Assembly: GCF_018119395.1 (NCBI RefSeq)
Contig: NZ_JAGPWD010000037.1
Span: 1 to 55,860 of the forward strand
Direction: 5' to 3'
DNA length: 55,860 nt
Source: Massilia sp. ZL223
Lineage (GTDB): Bacteria > Pseudomonadota > Gammaproteobacteria > Burkholderiales > Burkholderiaceae_D
Shown here: positions 1 through 8,514 of the stretch, in pieces
Numbering within the stretch: position 1 is the stretch's first letter
Layout: each line of letters opens with the position of its first letter
The notes under the pieces: generated by a model
What the model was told of the DNA's origin: nothing
What the model saw: the letters and a program-made list of their open reading frames with translations, nothing else
The model's database searches: none
Position numbers and translations under genes: made by a program

Positions 1-54
1 CCCACCTGCGGGGGGGGGGGGGGGGGCGGGGGGGGGCGGGGGGCGCCGCCCCCC
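1..54. other. Low-complexity contig end (G homopolymer)
   Basis: Positions 10 to 43 are almost pure G, broken only by C at 27 and 37. Nothing codes here. The MCP gene stops just inside this edge at 55-57. A matching G run followed by T lies at the other end of the window, so both edges look like read or assembly artefacts rather than biology. Confidence 0.8.
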
Positions 55-1758
55 CTACGATGATCGCCGGGCCGCAGGCAGGACGCGCGTGGTATTAGGC
101 CGCATCGGGCTGGTTGGCGCACGCCGCTCGCCCACGCCCCGCAACTCGGTGTCCTCGTCCTCTGCCTCTGACTGCGCGGCAGGGTTTTCGGCGATGCCGT
201 CCTGCTTCCGTGCGATCTTGAAGATCGATACCGCCTTCGCCAGGTTGACGGTCTGTTCGTGCAGGCTCTCGGCCGCCGCCGCGGCCTGCTCCACCAGCGC
301 TGCGTTCTGCTGGGTCATGCCGTCCATCTGCCCGACCGCGCGGTTGACGTCGGCGATGCCTTCGGCCTGCTCGGTGCTGGCCACGCTGATGCGACCGATG
401 ATGTCGTTCACCTGCCTCACCGAGGCCACGATGTCGCCCATGCTGGCGCCGGCTTCGCTGACCGAGGCGTTGCCGCCTTCGATGATGGTGACCGAGTCCG
501 CGATCAGGGCCTTGATTTCCTTGGCCGCAGCGGCCGAGCGCTGCGCCAGGGTGCGCACCTCGGCGGCCACCACCGCGAAGCCGCGTCCCTGTTCGCCGGC
601 GCGCGCCGCTTCCACCGCCGCGTTCAGCGCCAGCAGGTTGGTCTGGAAGGAGATGCCGTCGATGACGCCGATGATCTCGACGATCTTGCGCGAGCTGGCC
701 TTGATCGATTCCATGGTCGCCACCGCGCGCTCGACGGCCTGGCCGCCGCTGGCCGCCAGCTGCGAGGCTTCGGCCGCCAGCTCGGACGCCAGGCGCGCGT
801 TGTTGGCGTTGTCCTTCACCGCCGTGGTCAGGGCTTCCATGGCGCTGGCGGTCTGCTCCAGCGATCCGGCCTGCATCTCGGTGCGGGTGGACAGGTCGAG
901 ATTGCCGCTGGCGATCTCCTTGGACGCGGTATCGATCGAGCGCACCGCCGTGTGGATGCTGTGCAGCGCCACGTTCAGGCGGGCGAAGCTGTGGTCGAGG
1001 GCGCGCGAGGTGTCGGCGATCTCGTCGCGGCCCGTGCTGGCGCCGGGCGGGGCGTCGAGGCGGCCCTCGGCCAGGTCGTCCACCGCGCGCGCAATGGTGC
1101 GGATCCCGCCCAGCATCGAGCGCCGCACCTGCATTGTCACCAGCAGCGACAGGCCGATGGACAGCAGCACCAGGCCGGCCATGCTCAGGCCGAGCGAGCG
1201 GAATTCCGCCTTGGCGGCGGTGTAGGCGTCCTCGCTGAGCTTCTTTTCCAGGGCCGCCAGGCGTCCCAGTTCGGCGTCCAGGGCGCCGAACTGCTTTTCG
1301 GCCTTCTGCATCGAGTTGGTCGCGATCGACTGGTCCACCTGGGCCAGCTCGATGGTCTCCAGCACCGCCTTGCGGTAGGCGGCCAGCGCGCTCAGGGAAG
1401 CCTCGATCGGGGCGCGCTCGCCGGCTTCGGCCAGCTTGCCGAGCTTGTCCAGTTTGTCCTTGATGCCGGCATGCTTGCGGTGGATGTCGGCGGTGAGGGC
1501 GTCGAGGCGGTTCCTGGCGAAGCTGCCGTTGACCCAGGCCAGCAGCTGGTAGATGTTCGCGTGCGCGAAGCGCGCATCGCCCGCCACGTCGGCCACCGCC
1601 TGCAGCCGCGCCGCGCGCACCTGCACCATGTGCTCGAGCGAGGCGTTCTGGCGCACCATGCCGTAGTAGGCGGCCGCCGACAACAGGGTCAGCAACACCA
1701 GCACCAGCCCCGGGGCCAGCAGCAGCTTCTGCCCGATCCGCAGTTTGTTCAGCATCAT
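55..1758 (-). CDS. Methyl-accepting chemotaxis protein
   Basis: Transmembrane chemoreceptor of 567 aa that passes ligand signals to CheA/CheW. A membrane segment spans about residues 11-31. A periplasmic helical region of about 155 residues, resembling a four-helix-bundle sensor, is followed by a second membrane segment at about 190-210. A HAMP linker covers about 211-265. The cytoplasmic coiled coil carries the conserved hairpin tip at about 365-400 (GISFQTNLLALNAAVEAARA, then GEQGRGFAVVAAEVR). No NWETF-type CheR/CheB tether is seen at the C terminus. The start has two consecutive Met codons. The stop lies against the low-quality contig edge, so the last residues are less certain. A soluble Cache-domain protein is encoded 80 bp upstream on the same strand. 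Confidence 0.9.
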   Translation of the reverse strand: MMLNKLRIGQKLLLAPGLVLVLLTLLSAAAYYGMVRQNASLEHMVQVRAARLQAVADVAGDARFAHANIYQLLAWVNGSFARNRLDALTADIHRKHAGIKDKLDKLGKLAEAGERAPIEASLSALAAYRKAVLETIELAQVDQSIATNSMQKAEKQFGALDAELGRLAALEKKLSEDAYTAAKAEFRSLGLSMAGLVLLSIGLSLLVTMQVRRSMLGGIRTIARAVDDLAEGRLDAPPGASTGRDEIADTSRALDHSFARLNVALHSIHTAVRSIDTASKEIASGNLDLSTRTEMQAGSLEQTASAMEALTTAVKDNANNARLASELAAEASQLAASGGQAVERAVATMESIKASSRKIVEIIGVIDGISFQTNLLALNAAVEAARAGEQGRGFAVVAAEVRTLAQRSAAAAKEIKALIADSVTIIEGGNASVSEAGASMGDIVASVRQVNDIIGRISVASTEQAEGIADVNRAVGQMDGMTQQNAALVEQAAAAAESLHEQTVNLAKAVSIFKIARKQDGIAENPAAQSEAEDEDTELRGVGERRAPTSPMRPNTTRVLPAARRSS

Positions 1759-1777
1759 TCACCCCGTAACGCTCGCA

Positions 1778-1810
1778 CGTCACCCCCGCGCAGGCGGGGG
1801 CCCAAGTTTG
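1778..1810 (+). repeat. Dispersed palindromic intergenic repeat, copy 1
   Basis: A single copy of the family described at 16959-17073: CGTC, a GC hairpin core (CCCCCGCGCAGGCGGGGG), then the tail CCCAAGTTTG. It lies between the MCP start and the end of the Cache-domain gene, both on the minus strand. Confidence 0.75.
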
Positions 1811-1837
1811 CTCGCACAGCCCACCGCCAACCAGGAA

Positions 1838-2302
1838 TCACTTCTTATAAATCCCCGCCTCCAGCACCACATCGTCCACCCGCAGGATGTACGTGGTCTT
1901 CGGCTCGATCTTCCCCGAGGTCGGATTCTTGTACTGGTAATCGACCCAGCCCTTGCCCTTGGCCGCAGCCAGCTCGATGATCTCGCGCCGGTACTTCTTG
2001 CCGTTCGCATCCGGCACGTCGGTCAGGTCCTTGCCGACGATCGAAGGGTTGTAGGGATGGGCCAGCACGATGCCGGTCTTGATGTCGCGGATATCGATGT
2101 ACAGGGCGCCCTGGACGAAATCCGGATCCTTGGCGTTGATGCGCTTCATCATCTCGTCCTTGCCCTTGCTCTTGATGAGGGCCGCGCCACGTTCGCACAT
2201 CGCGATGGCGTCCTTCTCGGTCGGTTCGTTGGCAAGGGCGGCGGTCGATGCGAAGCCCAAGCTCAGGCCCAGGGTCAGCGCGGCGGTGGCGATCAGTTTC
2301 AT
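1838..2302 (-). CDS. Secreted single-Cache-domain protein
   Basis: A 154-aa protein with a cleavable signal peptide (MKLIATAALTLGLSL, cleavage near ALA-NEP). The rest resembles one small Cache sensor domain (sCache_2 type), with LYIDIRD, a HPYNPSIVGKDL motif and GWVDYQYKNP. Such domains bind small carboxylates or similar ligands in the periplasm. No membrane anchor or output domain follows. The start was set at MKLIA because AGGAAG lies just upstream and the signal peptide begins there; a longer reading would add 32 unlikely residues. It precedes the MCP gene on the same strand, so a binding-protein role for that receptor is possible but only inferred. Confidence 0.8.
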   Translation of the reverse strand: MKLIATAALTLGLSLGFASTAALANEPTEKDAIAMCERGAALIKSKGKDEMMKRINAKDPDFVQGALYIDIRDIKTGIVLAHPYNPSIVGKDLTDVPDANGKKYRREIIELAAAKGKGWVDYQYKNPTSGKIEPKTTYILRVDDVVLEAGIYKK

Positions 2303-2581
2303 GAGGCTTCCTTTCGTGATGTACGCATGAAATATTTCTAAAGTGCATTCACAAATGTACCGACCCGAATCGGCCACGGATTGCGCTCGCTCAAGCACAC
2401 CGCGCGCGGTCCCTGCGCAGTGTGGACCGAGGGTGGTTTTGTCCTACCTGCACACCCTTTGTTCCAGGCCGATTGTTAGGAACAGTCCGATTGATGGATG
2501 GCAACTTCTTTTGCTTTAGCGGTCCTACCATGGTTCTTCGCGGTAGCCCCGCTTCTTCATCCTTTCTCCTGGAGAATTCCC
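2303..2581. promoter_or_regulatory. Divergent intergenic region
   Basis: This 279-bp gap lies between the leftward Cache gene and the rightward radical SAM gene, so it must hold promoters for both. I see no clear -35/-10 pair, operator palindrome or known riboswitch fold. The only convincing element is the ribosome site GGAG just before the GTG at 2582. Confidence 0.4.
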
Positions 2582-3979
2582 GTGACCACGCTAGAATCGA
2601 CGCCCGCCAAGTTCAAGCCCTATACGCGCCAGAGCATCGTCGCCGCGCGCCAGTGGGAGTGGCTCACTCCCGAGCTGCAGGAAGCGGTGCAAGTGGTATC
2701 GCACGTGCTGCCGTTCCGGACCAACGCCTATGTGCTGGAAGAGCTGATCGACTGGGACAAGGTGCCGGACGATCCGATCTACCGCCTGACTTTCCCGCAC
2801 CGCGACATGCTGCCCGCCGACGAGTACGAGCAGCTGCGCGACCTGGTGCTGGTCAAGAAGGACGACGCCGCCACCGCCCAGATGGTGCATCGCATCCGCA
2901 TGCGCATGAATCCGCACCCGGCAGGGCAGATGACGCACAACGTGCCGCGCGTGAACGATGCGCCGCTCAAGGGCCTGCAGCACAAGTACAAGGAGACGGT
3001 GCTGTTCTTCCCCAGCGCCGGCCAGACCTGCCACGCCTACTGCACTTTCTGCTTCCGCTGGCCGCAGTTCGTGGGCATGGACGACATGAAGTTCGACGCG
3101 CGCGAATGCACCGAGCTGGTGGCCTACCTCAAGAACCACCTGGACGTGACCGACGTGCTGCTCACCGGCGGCGATCCGATGATCATGAACACCCGCTCGC
3201 TGGCGGAATTCCTGGAACCGCTGCTGGCGCCGGAACTGGCGCACATCCAGAACATCCGCATCGGCACCAAGTCGGTGGCCTACTGGCCGCAGCGCTACGT
3301 GTCCGACAAGGACAGCGACGACCTGATGCGCCTGTTCGAGAAGGTGGTCCGGGCCGGCAAGAACCTGGCCATCATGGGCCACTACAACCACGCGGTGGAG
3401 CTGCGCCACCCGATCGCGCAGCAGGCGGTCAAGCGCATCGTCGGCACCGGCGCCACCCTGCGCATGCAGGGTCCCCTGATCCGCCACATCAACGAAGACC
3501 CGAAGAGCTGGGCCGAGCTGTGGACCACCGGCGTGCGCCTGGGCGCGATCCCTTATTACATGTTCGTCGAGCGCGACACCGGTCCGCGCGACTACTTCGC
3601 GCTGCCGCTGGCGCGGGCGCACGAGATCTTCCAGGAAGCCTATTCGATGGTCTCCGGCCTGTCGCGCACCGTGCGCGGCCCGTCGATGAGCGCCTTCCCG
3701 GGCAAGGTGGTCATCGACGGCGTGGTCACCATCAACGGCGAAAAGCTGTTCGCGCTGCAGTTCCTGCAGGCCCGCAATCCGGACTGGGTGCGCCGGCCCT
3801 TCTTCGCGCGCTACGATCCCGAGGCCACCTGGCTCGACCACCTGAAACCAGCCTTCGGGCGCGACCGCTTCTTCTTCGAGACGGAAAGCGGCGGCCCGCT
3901 GCGCGGCCCCGGCGGACGCGTGATCCCGCTGGTGCCGCATGGCCAGCGCGGCTCCGAACAGCATCCGGACGCCGCCTGA
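2582..3979 (+). CDS. KamA-family (lysine 2,3-aminomutase-like) radical SAM protein
   Basis: A 465-aa member of the lysine 2,3-aminomutase family; these enzymes use a 4Fe-4S cluster, S-adenosylmethionine and PLP to move an amino group. The cluster motif CHAYCTFC gives C150, C154 and C157, followed by FRWPQF in place of the TRRR of clostridial LAM. A GGDP motif follows in the radical SAM barrel. The PLP lysine of LAM lies in PGGGGK; the best candidate here is K375 in SAFPGK, so the glycine loop is shortened. The GTG start is chosen because GGAG sits seven bases upstream and it removes a spurious leader. The stop overlaps the start of the MFS gene. Substrate is unknown: it could be a true lysine mutase or a related beta-amino-acid enzyme. 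Confidence 0.8.
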   Translation: MTTLESTPAKFKPYTRQSIVAARQWEWLTPELQEAVQVVSHVLPFRTNAYVLEELIDWDKVPDDPIYRLTFPHRDMLPADEYEQLRDLVLVKKDDAATAQMVHRIRMRMNPHPAGQMTHNVPRVNDAPLKGLQHKYKETVLFFPSAGQTCHAYCTFCFRWPQFVGMDDMKFDARECTELVAYLKNHLDVTDVLLTGGDPMIMNTRSLAEFLEPLLAPELAHIQNIRIGTKSVAYWPQRYVSDKDSDDLMRLFEKVVRAGKNLAIMGHYNHAVELRHPIAQQAVKRIVGTGATLRMQGPLIRHINEDPKSWAELWTTGVRLGAIPYYMFVERDTGPRDYFALPLARAHEIFQEAYSMVSGLSRTVRGPSMSAFPGKVVIDGVVTINGEKLFALQFLQARNPDWVRRPFFARYDPEATWLDHLKPAFGRDRFFFETESGGPLRGPGGRVIPLVPHGQRGSEQHPDAA

Positions 3980-5226
3980 TGCAGCCTTCGCTGGCGGCGC
4001 CCGCCACGCCACGCCTGACCGGCGTGGCGGTCTTCCTCTACGTGTTCCTGCCCTTCGCACTCGGCCACTACCTGTCCTCGCTGCTGCGCAACGTGAATGC
4101 GGTGCTGGCCTCGCACCTGGCCGGCGAACTGGCGCTCACGCCCGGCCAGCTCGGACTGCTCACCAGCGCCTTCTTCTTCGCCTTCGCGCTGGTGCAGCTG
4201 CCGGTGGGGATCGCGCTCGACCGCCACGGGCCGCGCCTGGTGCAGCTGGCGATGCTGCTGCTGGCCGCCTGCGGGGCGCTGCTGTTCGCGCGCGGCACCA
4301 GCTTCACCCAGCTGCTGCTGGCGCGCGCCGTGATGGGCTGCGGCCTGGGTGGCTGCTTCATGGCCGCGGTGAAGGCGGTATCGACCTGGATCGCGCCCAG
4401 CCGGCTGCCGTCCGTGCACGGCTACCTGATCGCGGTCGGCGGCCTGGGCGCGGCCACCGCCACCACACCGGTGCGGGCGGCGCTCGAGTACACCGACTGG
4501 CGCGGCCTGTTCCTGCTCTTCGGCGCTCTGGTGGCCTGCACCGGCCTCCTGATCGCGCTGCTGTATCCGCGCGTCGAGAGCCCGGGGACCAGGCGCGGAC
4601 CGCTGCTGCAGGCGCTGCGCGAAGTGTGGCGCACGCCCAGCTTCCGCAGCGTGATCTCGCTGGTGCTGGCGCCGCATGCGGTGTTCTTCGGCGTGCAGGG
4701 CCTGTGGATCGGGCGCTGGCTGTCGGACGTGGCGCGCTTTCCGGAGCCGGCGGTGGCCTACCTGCTGTACCTGAGCATGGCCGCCGTCATCTTCGGCGCG
4801 ATCGCGGTGGGCATGGTCACGGAATGGGCTGGGCGGCGCGGCATGCCGCCGCTGGACGTCGCCGCGGCCGGCGTGACGGTGTTCGTGCTGGTGCAGGCGG
4901 GCTTCGTGATCGGCTACCAGCCGAGCTTCCAGCTGCTCTCGGTGCTGTTCACGCTGGTGGGCACTATTACCGGCATCGAATACGCGATCGTTGCGCAGTC
5001 GATGCCGAAGGAACTGACCGGGCGCGCGGCGACCTTCCTCAATCTGCTGATCTTCATCGGCGCCTTCCTGGTGCAGGCCGGCTTTGGCCTGGTGGTCGGA
5101 CTGTGGAAGCCGGAGTTGTCGGGCCGGCCGCCGGCCGTCGCCTACCAGACCGCCTTCGCCCTGCTGCTGCTGGTCCAGCTGCCGGGCTTGTGGAAATTCG
5201 CGCGGCGCCGCAAAGCGGCGGCGTGA
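3979..5226 (+). CDS. MFS transporter coupled to the radical SAM gene
   Basis: A 415-aa major facilitator protein with about 12 hydrophobic segments. The loop 2-3 motif appears as GIALDRHGPRL, a variant of the MFS signature. The start codon overlaps the upstream stop (TGATG), so the two genes are almost certainly co-translated. The pairing suggests that it moves the substrate or product of the KamA-like enzyme, for instance a beta-amino acid. That is inference from context; the family alone does not fix the cargo or the direction of transport. Confidence 0.85.
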   Translation: MQPSLAAPATPRLTGVAVFLYVFLPFALGHYLSSLLRNVNAVLASHLAGELALTPGQLGLLTSAFFFAFALVQLPVGIALDRHGPRLVQLAMLLLAACGALLFARGTSFTQLLLARAVMGCGLGGCFMAAVKAVSTWIAPSRLPSVHGYLIAVGGLGAATATTPVRAALEYTDWRGLFLLFGALVACTGLLIALLYPRVESPGTRRGPLLQALREVWRTPSFRSVISLVLAPHAVFFGVQGLWIGRWLSDVARFPEPAVAYLLYLSMAAVIFGAIAVGMVTEWAGRRGMPPLDVAAAGVTVFVLVQAGFVIGYQPSFQLLSVLFTLVGTITGIEYAIVAQSMPKELTGRAATFLNLLIFIGAFLVQAGFGLVVGLWKPELSGRPPAVAYQTAFALLLLVQLPGLWKFARRRKAAA

Positions 5227-5317
5227 CCGGATGCGTGTGCTTTCTCGGCGGTAACGTACGGGGCGTAATTTTTTGTCTATATAAAATGTCATCCTTCATA
5301 TCCGGAGGAGGACAATC

Positions 5318-6628
5318 ATGCGCACCCGTCCCGGGCGCCTGCTCGCAGGCGCCACGCTGCTGCTTGCCGCCTGCGGCGAGAAATCGATCCTGCCTTCCGG
5401 TGCCGACGCCGGTCCGCAACCCGTCATCAAGGAACCGGTCAAGACGGCCATCCCGACCGTGGACATCGCCCCCGCCAAGGGCTGGCCCTCGGGCAGCGGG
5501 CCGATCCCGGCCGCCGGCCTGGCGGTGAACGCCTTCGCCACCGCCCTCGACCACCCGCGCTGGCTGTACGTGCTGCCCAACGGCGACGTGCTGGTGGCCG
5601 AGACCAATGCGCCCGAGCGTCCCGAGGAGTACAAGGGCGTCAAGGGCTGGATCATGAAGAAGGTGATGACGAAGGCCGGCGCCGCCGTGCCCAGCGCCAA
5701 CCGCATCAGCCTGCTGCGCGACACCGACGGCGACGGCGTGGCGGAACTCAAGCGCGTCTTCATCAAGAACCTGAATTCTCCCTTCGGCATGGCGCTGGTG
5801 GGCGACACCTTCTACGTCGCCAACACCGACGGCATCGTGCGCTTCGCCTATAAGGAAGGCATGACCGAGATCACCGCCGCGCCGCAGCCGGTGGCGCCGC
5901 TGCCGGGCGGCCCGCTGAACCACCACTGGACCAAGAACATCATCGCCAGCAAGGACGGGACCAAGCTGTACGCCACCTCCGGCTCGAACAGCAACGTGGC
6001 CGAGAACGGCATGGACAAGGAAGTCGACCGCGCCGCCATCCTCGAGGTGGACATCGCCACCGGCAAGAGCCGCCTGTTCGCCTCCGGGCTGCGCAATCCG
6101 AACGGCCTGGCCTGGCATCCGCAGACCGGGGCGCTGTGGACCGTGGTAAACGAGCGCGATGAACTGGGCAGCGACCTGGTGCCGGACTACCTGACCTCGG
6201 TGAAGGACGGCGGCTTCTACGGCTGGCCCTACAGCTACTACGGCAAGCACGTCGACGCGCGCGTCAAGCCGCCGCGCCCGGACCTGGTGGACAAGGCCAT
6301 CGTGCCCGACTACGCGCTCGGCGCCCACGTGGCGGCGCTCGGGTTGACTTTCTATGAAGGCGCGCTGCTGCCGCAGTTCGCCGGCGGCGCCATCATCGGC
6401 GAGCACGGGTCCTGGAACCGCAAGCCGCTGTCGGGCTACAAGGTGGTGTTCGTGCCTTTCCGCGACGGCATGCCGAGCGGGAAGCCGACGGACATCCTGA
6501 CCGGCTTCGTCGACAAGAACGGCGACGCCTTAGGGCGTCCGGTCGGCGTGGCGGTGGACAAGGGCGGGGCGGTGCTGGTGGCGGACGATGTCGGCAATGT
6601 GATCTGGCGGGTGGCGCCGGCGCGCTGA
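5318..6628 (+). CDS. Sorbosone-dehydrogenase-family PQQ-type sugar dehydrogenase, lipoprotein
   Basis: A 436-aa beta-propeller protein of the PQQ-dependent glucose/sorbosone dehydrogenase superfamily. A lipoprotein signal ends in LLAAC, with Cys20 as the predicted lipidated residue. Blades carry family features such as HPRWLYVLPNGDVLVAET, DGDGVAE, SGLRNPNGLAWHP and GEHGSWNRKP. These enzymes oxidise sugars or aldoses in the periplasm and pass electrons to quinone or cytochrome. GGAGGAGG precedes the ATG. The upstream gap contains an AT-rich stretch (5266-5290) that could hold the promoter. The true substrate cannot be read from sequence. Confidence 0.85.
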   Translation: MRTRPGRLLAGATLLLAACGEKSILPSGADAGPQPVIKEPVKTAIPTVDIAPAKGWPSGSGPIPAAGLAVNAFATALDHPRWLYVLPNGDVLVAETNAPERPEEYKGVKGWIMKKVMTKAGAAVPSANRISLLRDTDGDGVAELKRVFIKNLNSPFGMALVGDTFYVANTDGIVRFAYKEGMTEITAAPQPVAPLPGGPLNHHWTKNIIASKDGTKLYATSGSNSNVAENGMDKEVDRAAILEVDIATGKSRLFASGLRNPNGLAWHPQTGALWTVVNERDELGSDLVPDYLTSVKDGGFYGWPYSYYGKHVDARVKPPRPDLVDKAIVPDYALGAHVAALGLTFYEGALLPQFAGGAIIGEHGSWNRKPLSGYKVVFVPFRDGMPSGKPTDILTGFVDKNGDALGRPVGVAVDKGGAVLVADDVGNVIWRVAPAR

Positions 6629-6653
6629 CCGCCAGGCGGTATGCAGGGCGCAG

Positions 6654-7514
6654 ATGCTGAATACCTTGCGGGAACTGATGCAGCCGCCGCCGGGCATGGC
6701 CTTCGACTTCAGCCAGCCCGTGGGGGAACCGGCGCTGACGCCTGCGGGCGGCGTTTCGTGGCGCGTGTTCGCCAATCCGGTCTCCCTGTTCATCGGCGGC
6801 GTGACGGCGGTGCTGCTCGAACTGGCGGAACCGTCGGTGCGCTCGGGCGTGTGGGAGCACGGCAGCTTCCGTTACGATCCGGTCATGCGCCTGCGCCGTA
6901 CCGGCTTCGCGGCCATGATGACCGTTTACGGCCCGCGTTCGGCGGCGGAGCAGCTGATCGCGCGCGTGGTGCGGATGCACGATCGCGTGCAGGGCACGAC
7001 GCCCGAGGGGCTGGCCTATCGCGCCAATGACCCAAGGCTGCTCGACTGGGTGCACGCGACCGCCGCCTTCGGATTCGTCGAGGCCTATCACCGCTACGCC
7101 GTTCCCTTGTCGCAGGCGGAGAAGGACGCCGCCTTCGCCGAGGGCGAGCCTGCCGCCCGGCTGTACGGAGCGACCGGGGCGCTCGGTTCGTGGGCCGCGT
7201 GGGAAGCCCTGCTTGCGCGGACCGCGCCCCGGCTGGGGGGATCGCACATTCTTGCCGACTTCCTGCGGCTGATGGACGAGGCGCCGATCGTCCCGACGCC
7301 GATACGTCCGCTCCAGCGCCTGCTGGTGCGCGCCGCCGTCGAGATCACTCCGGAGCCGGTGCGTTCGCTGCCGCAGCTGCGTGGCCGCGGTCTGCGCCTG
7401 GGCGAGGCGGGAATGGTGCGCGTGCTGGCGGGGACGACCATGCTGCTGCCGCTGGGCGATACGCCGTCTGTGCAGGCCGCCCGCCGGCTCGCGGTGAGCA
7501 GCGACAAGGGATGA
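6654..7514 (+). CDS. MpaB/DUF2236-family oxygenase-like protein
   Basis: A 286-aa protein of the DUF2236 family, whose fungal and latex members (MpaB, rubber oxygenase Lcp) are oxygenases. Visible features are a WRVFANPVSLFIGG entry, GVWEHGSF, a RTGFAAMMTVYG segment and WVHATAAFGFVEAYHRY, where the His residues could coordinate a cofactor. It starts 25 bp after the sugar dehydrogenase on the same strand, so it may be co-transcribed. The substrate is unknown. It converges with the LysR gene downstream. Confidence 0.75.
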   Translation: MLNTLRELMQPPPGMAFDFSQPVGEPALTPAGGVSWRVFANPVSLFIGGVTAVLLELAEPSVRSGVWEHGSFRYDPVMRLRRTGFAAMMTVYGPRSAAEQLIARVVRMHDRVQGTTPEGLAYRANDPRLLDWVHATAAFGFVEAYHRYAVPLSQAEKDAAFAEGEPAARLYGATGALGSWAAWEALLARTAPRLGGSHILADFLRLMDEAPIVPTPIRPLQRLLVRAAVEITPEPVRSLPQLRGRGLRLGEAGMVRVLAGTTMLLPLGDTPSVQAARRLAVSSDKG

Positions 7515-7519
7515 AGTGG

Positions 7520-8413
7520 TCAGCCGCGATACCTGAGGGCGTCGACCAGGGCTGAAAATGCGGGCGAGGCCTGGCGCCTGTTGGGGTAGTACAGGTGATA
7601 GCCCTGGAAATACGGGCACCACTCGGTTAGCACCTGTTTGAGCCGGCCATCGGCCAGGTAAGGCGCCACCAGCTGTTCAGGGACATAAGCCAGGCCGATG
7701 CCGTCGAGAGCGGCATTGAGGACGTGGATGATGCTGTTGAATACCAGCTGCCCCTCGACCTTGACGCTGAATGCCTGGCCGTCCTTTTCGAACTCCCACG
7801 CGTAGATCGATCCGGAAGGCCGGTGCCGGATATTGACGCAGGCATGCCTGGTCAGCTCGTGCGGCGTCGCCGGCGCGGGATGGCGCTCGAAATAGGACGG
7901 AGAGCCCACCACGAACAGGCGCCAGTCGGGCCCGATCCGCGCGGCGATCATGTCCTTGCTGATCGATTCTCCCATGCGAATGCCGGCATCGAAGCGTTCC
8001 TCGACCACGTTGGTGAACCCGTAGTCGACATAGAACTCCAGCGTGATGTCCGGATACTCGGCCAGGAAACCGGCCAGCTTTGGCCGCAGGCAGAGCTCGA
8101 TCTGGTCGTCGGTGCAGGTGATGCGGATCGTGCCGCTCGGCTTGTCGCGCAATTCGCCGACGGCGTCCACCTCGGCGGCGATCTGGTCGAACAGCGGGGC
8201 GATCGAGCGCATCAGCCGTTCGCCGGCTTCCGTCGGCGCCACGTTGCGCGTGGTGCGCGCCAGCAGGCGCAGGCCCAGCCTTTCTTCCAGCCCCCTCATC
8301 GAATGACTCAGGGCCGATGGGCTGATGCCCAGCCTGGCCGCCGCTTTGGTAAAGCTCTGCTCGCGCGCGACGGCCAGGAAGGCTTGGAGATCGTTCACTT
8401 TAGGGTATGCCAT
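7520..8413 (-). CDS. LysR-family transcriptional regulator
   Basis: A 297-aa LysR regulator. The N-terminal winged helix-turn-helix spans about residues 1-60 (QSFTKAAARLGISPSALSHS), and the rest is a periplasmic-binding-protein-like effector domain. It is transcribed away from the Tat-exported hydrolase and MFS genes, the classical arrangement for a regulator of its divergent neighbours. LysR boxes would lie in 8414-8514. The effector is unknown. Confidence 0.88.
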   Translation of the reverse strand: MAYPKVNDLQAFLAVAREQSFTKAAARLGISPSALSHSMRGLEERLGLRLLARTTRNVAPTEAGERLMRSIAPLFDQIAAEVDAVGELRDKPSGTIRITCTDDQIELCLRPKLAGFLAEYPDITLEFYVDYGFTNVVEERFDAGIRMGESISKDMIAARIGPDWRLFVVGSPSYFERHPAPATPHELTRHACVNIRHRPSGSIYAWEFEKDGQAFSVKVEGQLVFNSIIHVLNAALDGIGLAYVPEQLVAPYLADGRLKQVLTEWCPYFQGYHLYYPNRRQASPAFSALVDALRYRG

Positions 8414-8514
8414 TGCTGAAATTTTCTCACAACTGCATGAACATTGCCCCCGCTAATCAAAGCTGTGGGTTTCCGCCAAGATGGCAGCCTGATTTTCAAC
8501 AAGGAGCCATCACC
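8414..8514. promoter_or_regulatory. LysR/hydrolase divergent control region
   Basis: A 101-bp gap between the leftward LysR gene and the rightward hydrolase gene. LysR regulators normally bind T-N11-A sites in such gaps. The stretch is less GC-rich than its surroundings. AAGGAG at 8501-8506 is the ribosome site of the hydrolase. I could not define a single convincing operator. Confidence 0.4.

Noticed and set aside
2303..2581. A lysine or other riboswitch ahead of the aminomutase-like gene
   Set aside because: I could not find the conserved stems or core of the lysine riboswitch; only the ribosome site is clear.
2422..5226. A single open frame running through the radical SAM gene and the MFS gene, looking like a 934-aa fusion
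   Set aside because: Its first half is out of frame with the radical SAM motifs and reads as Arg/Ala-rich shadow sequence. The MFS gene has its own ATG at 3979 overlapping the upstream stop.
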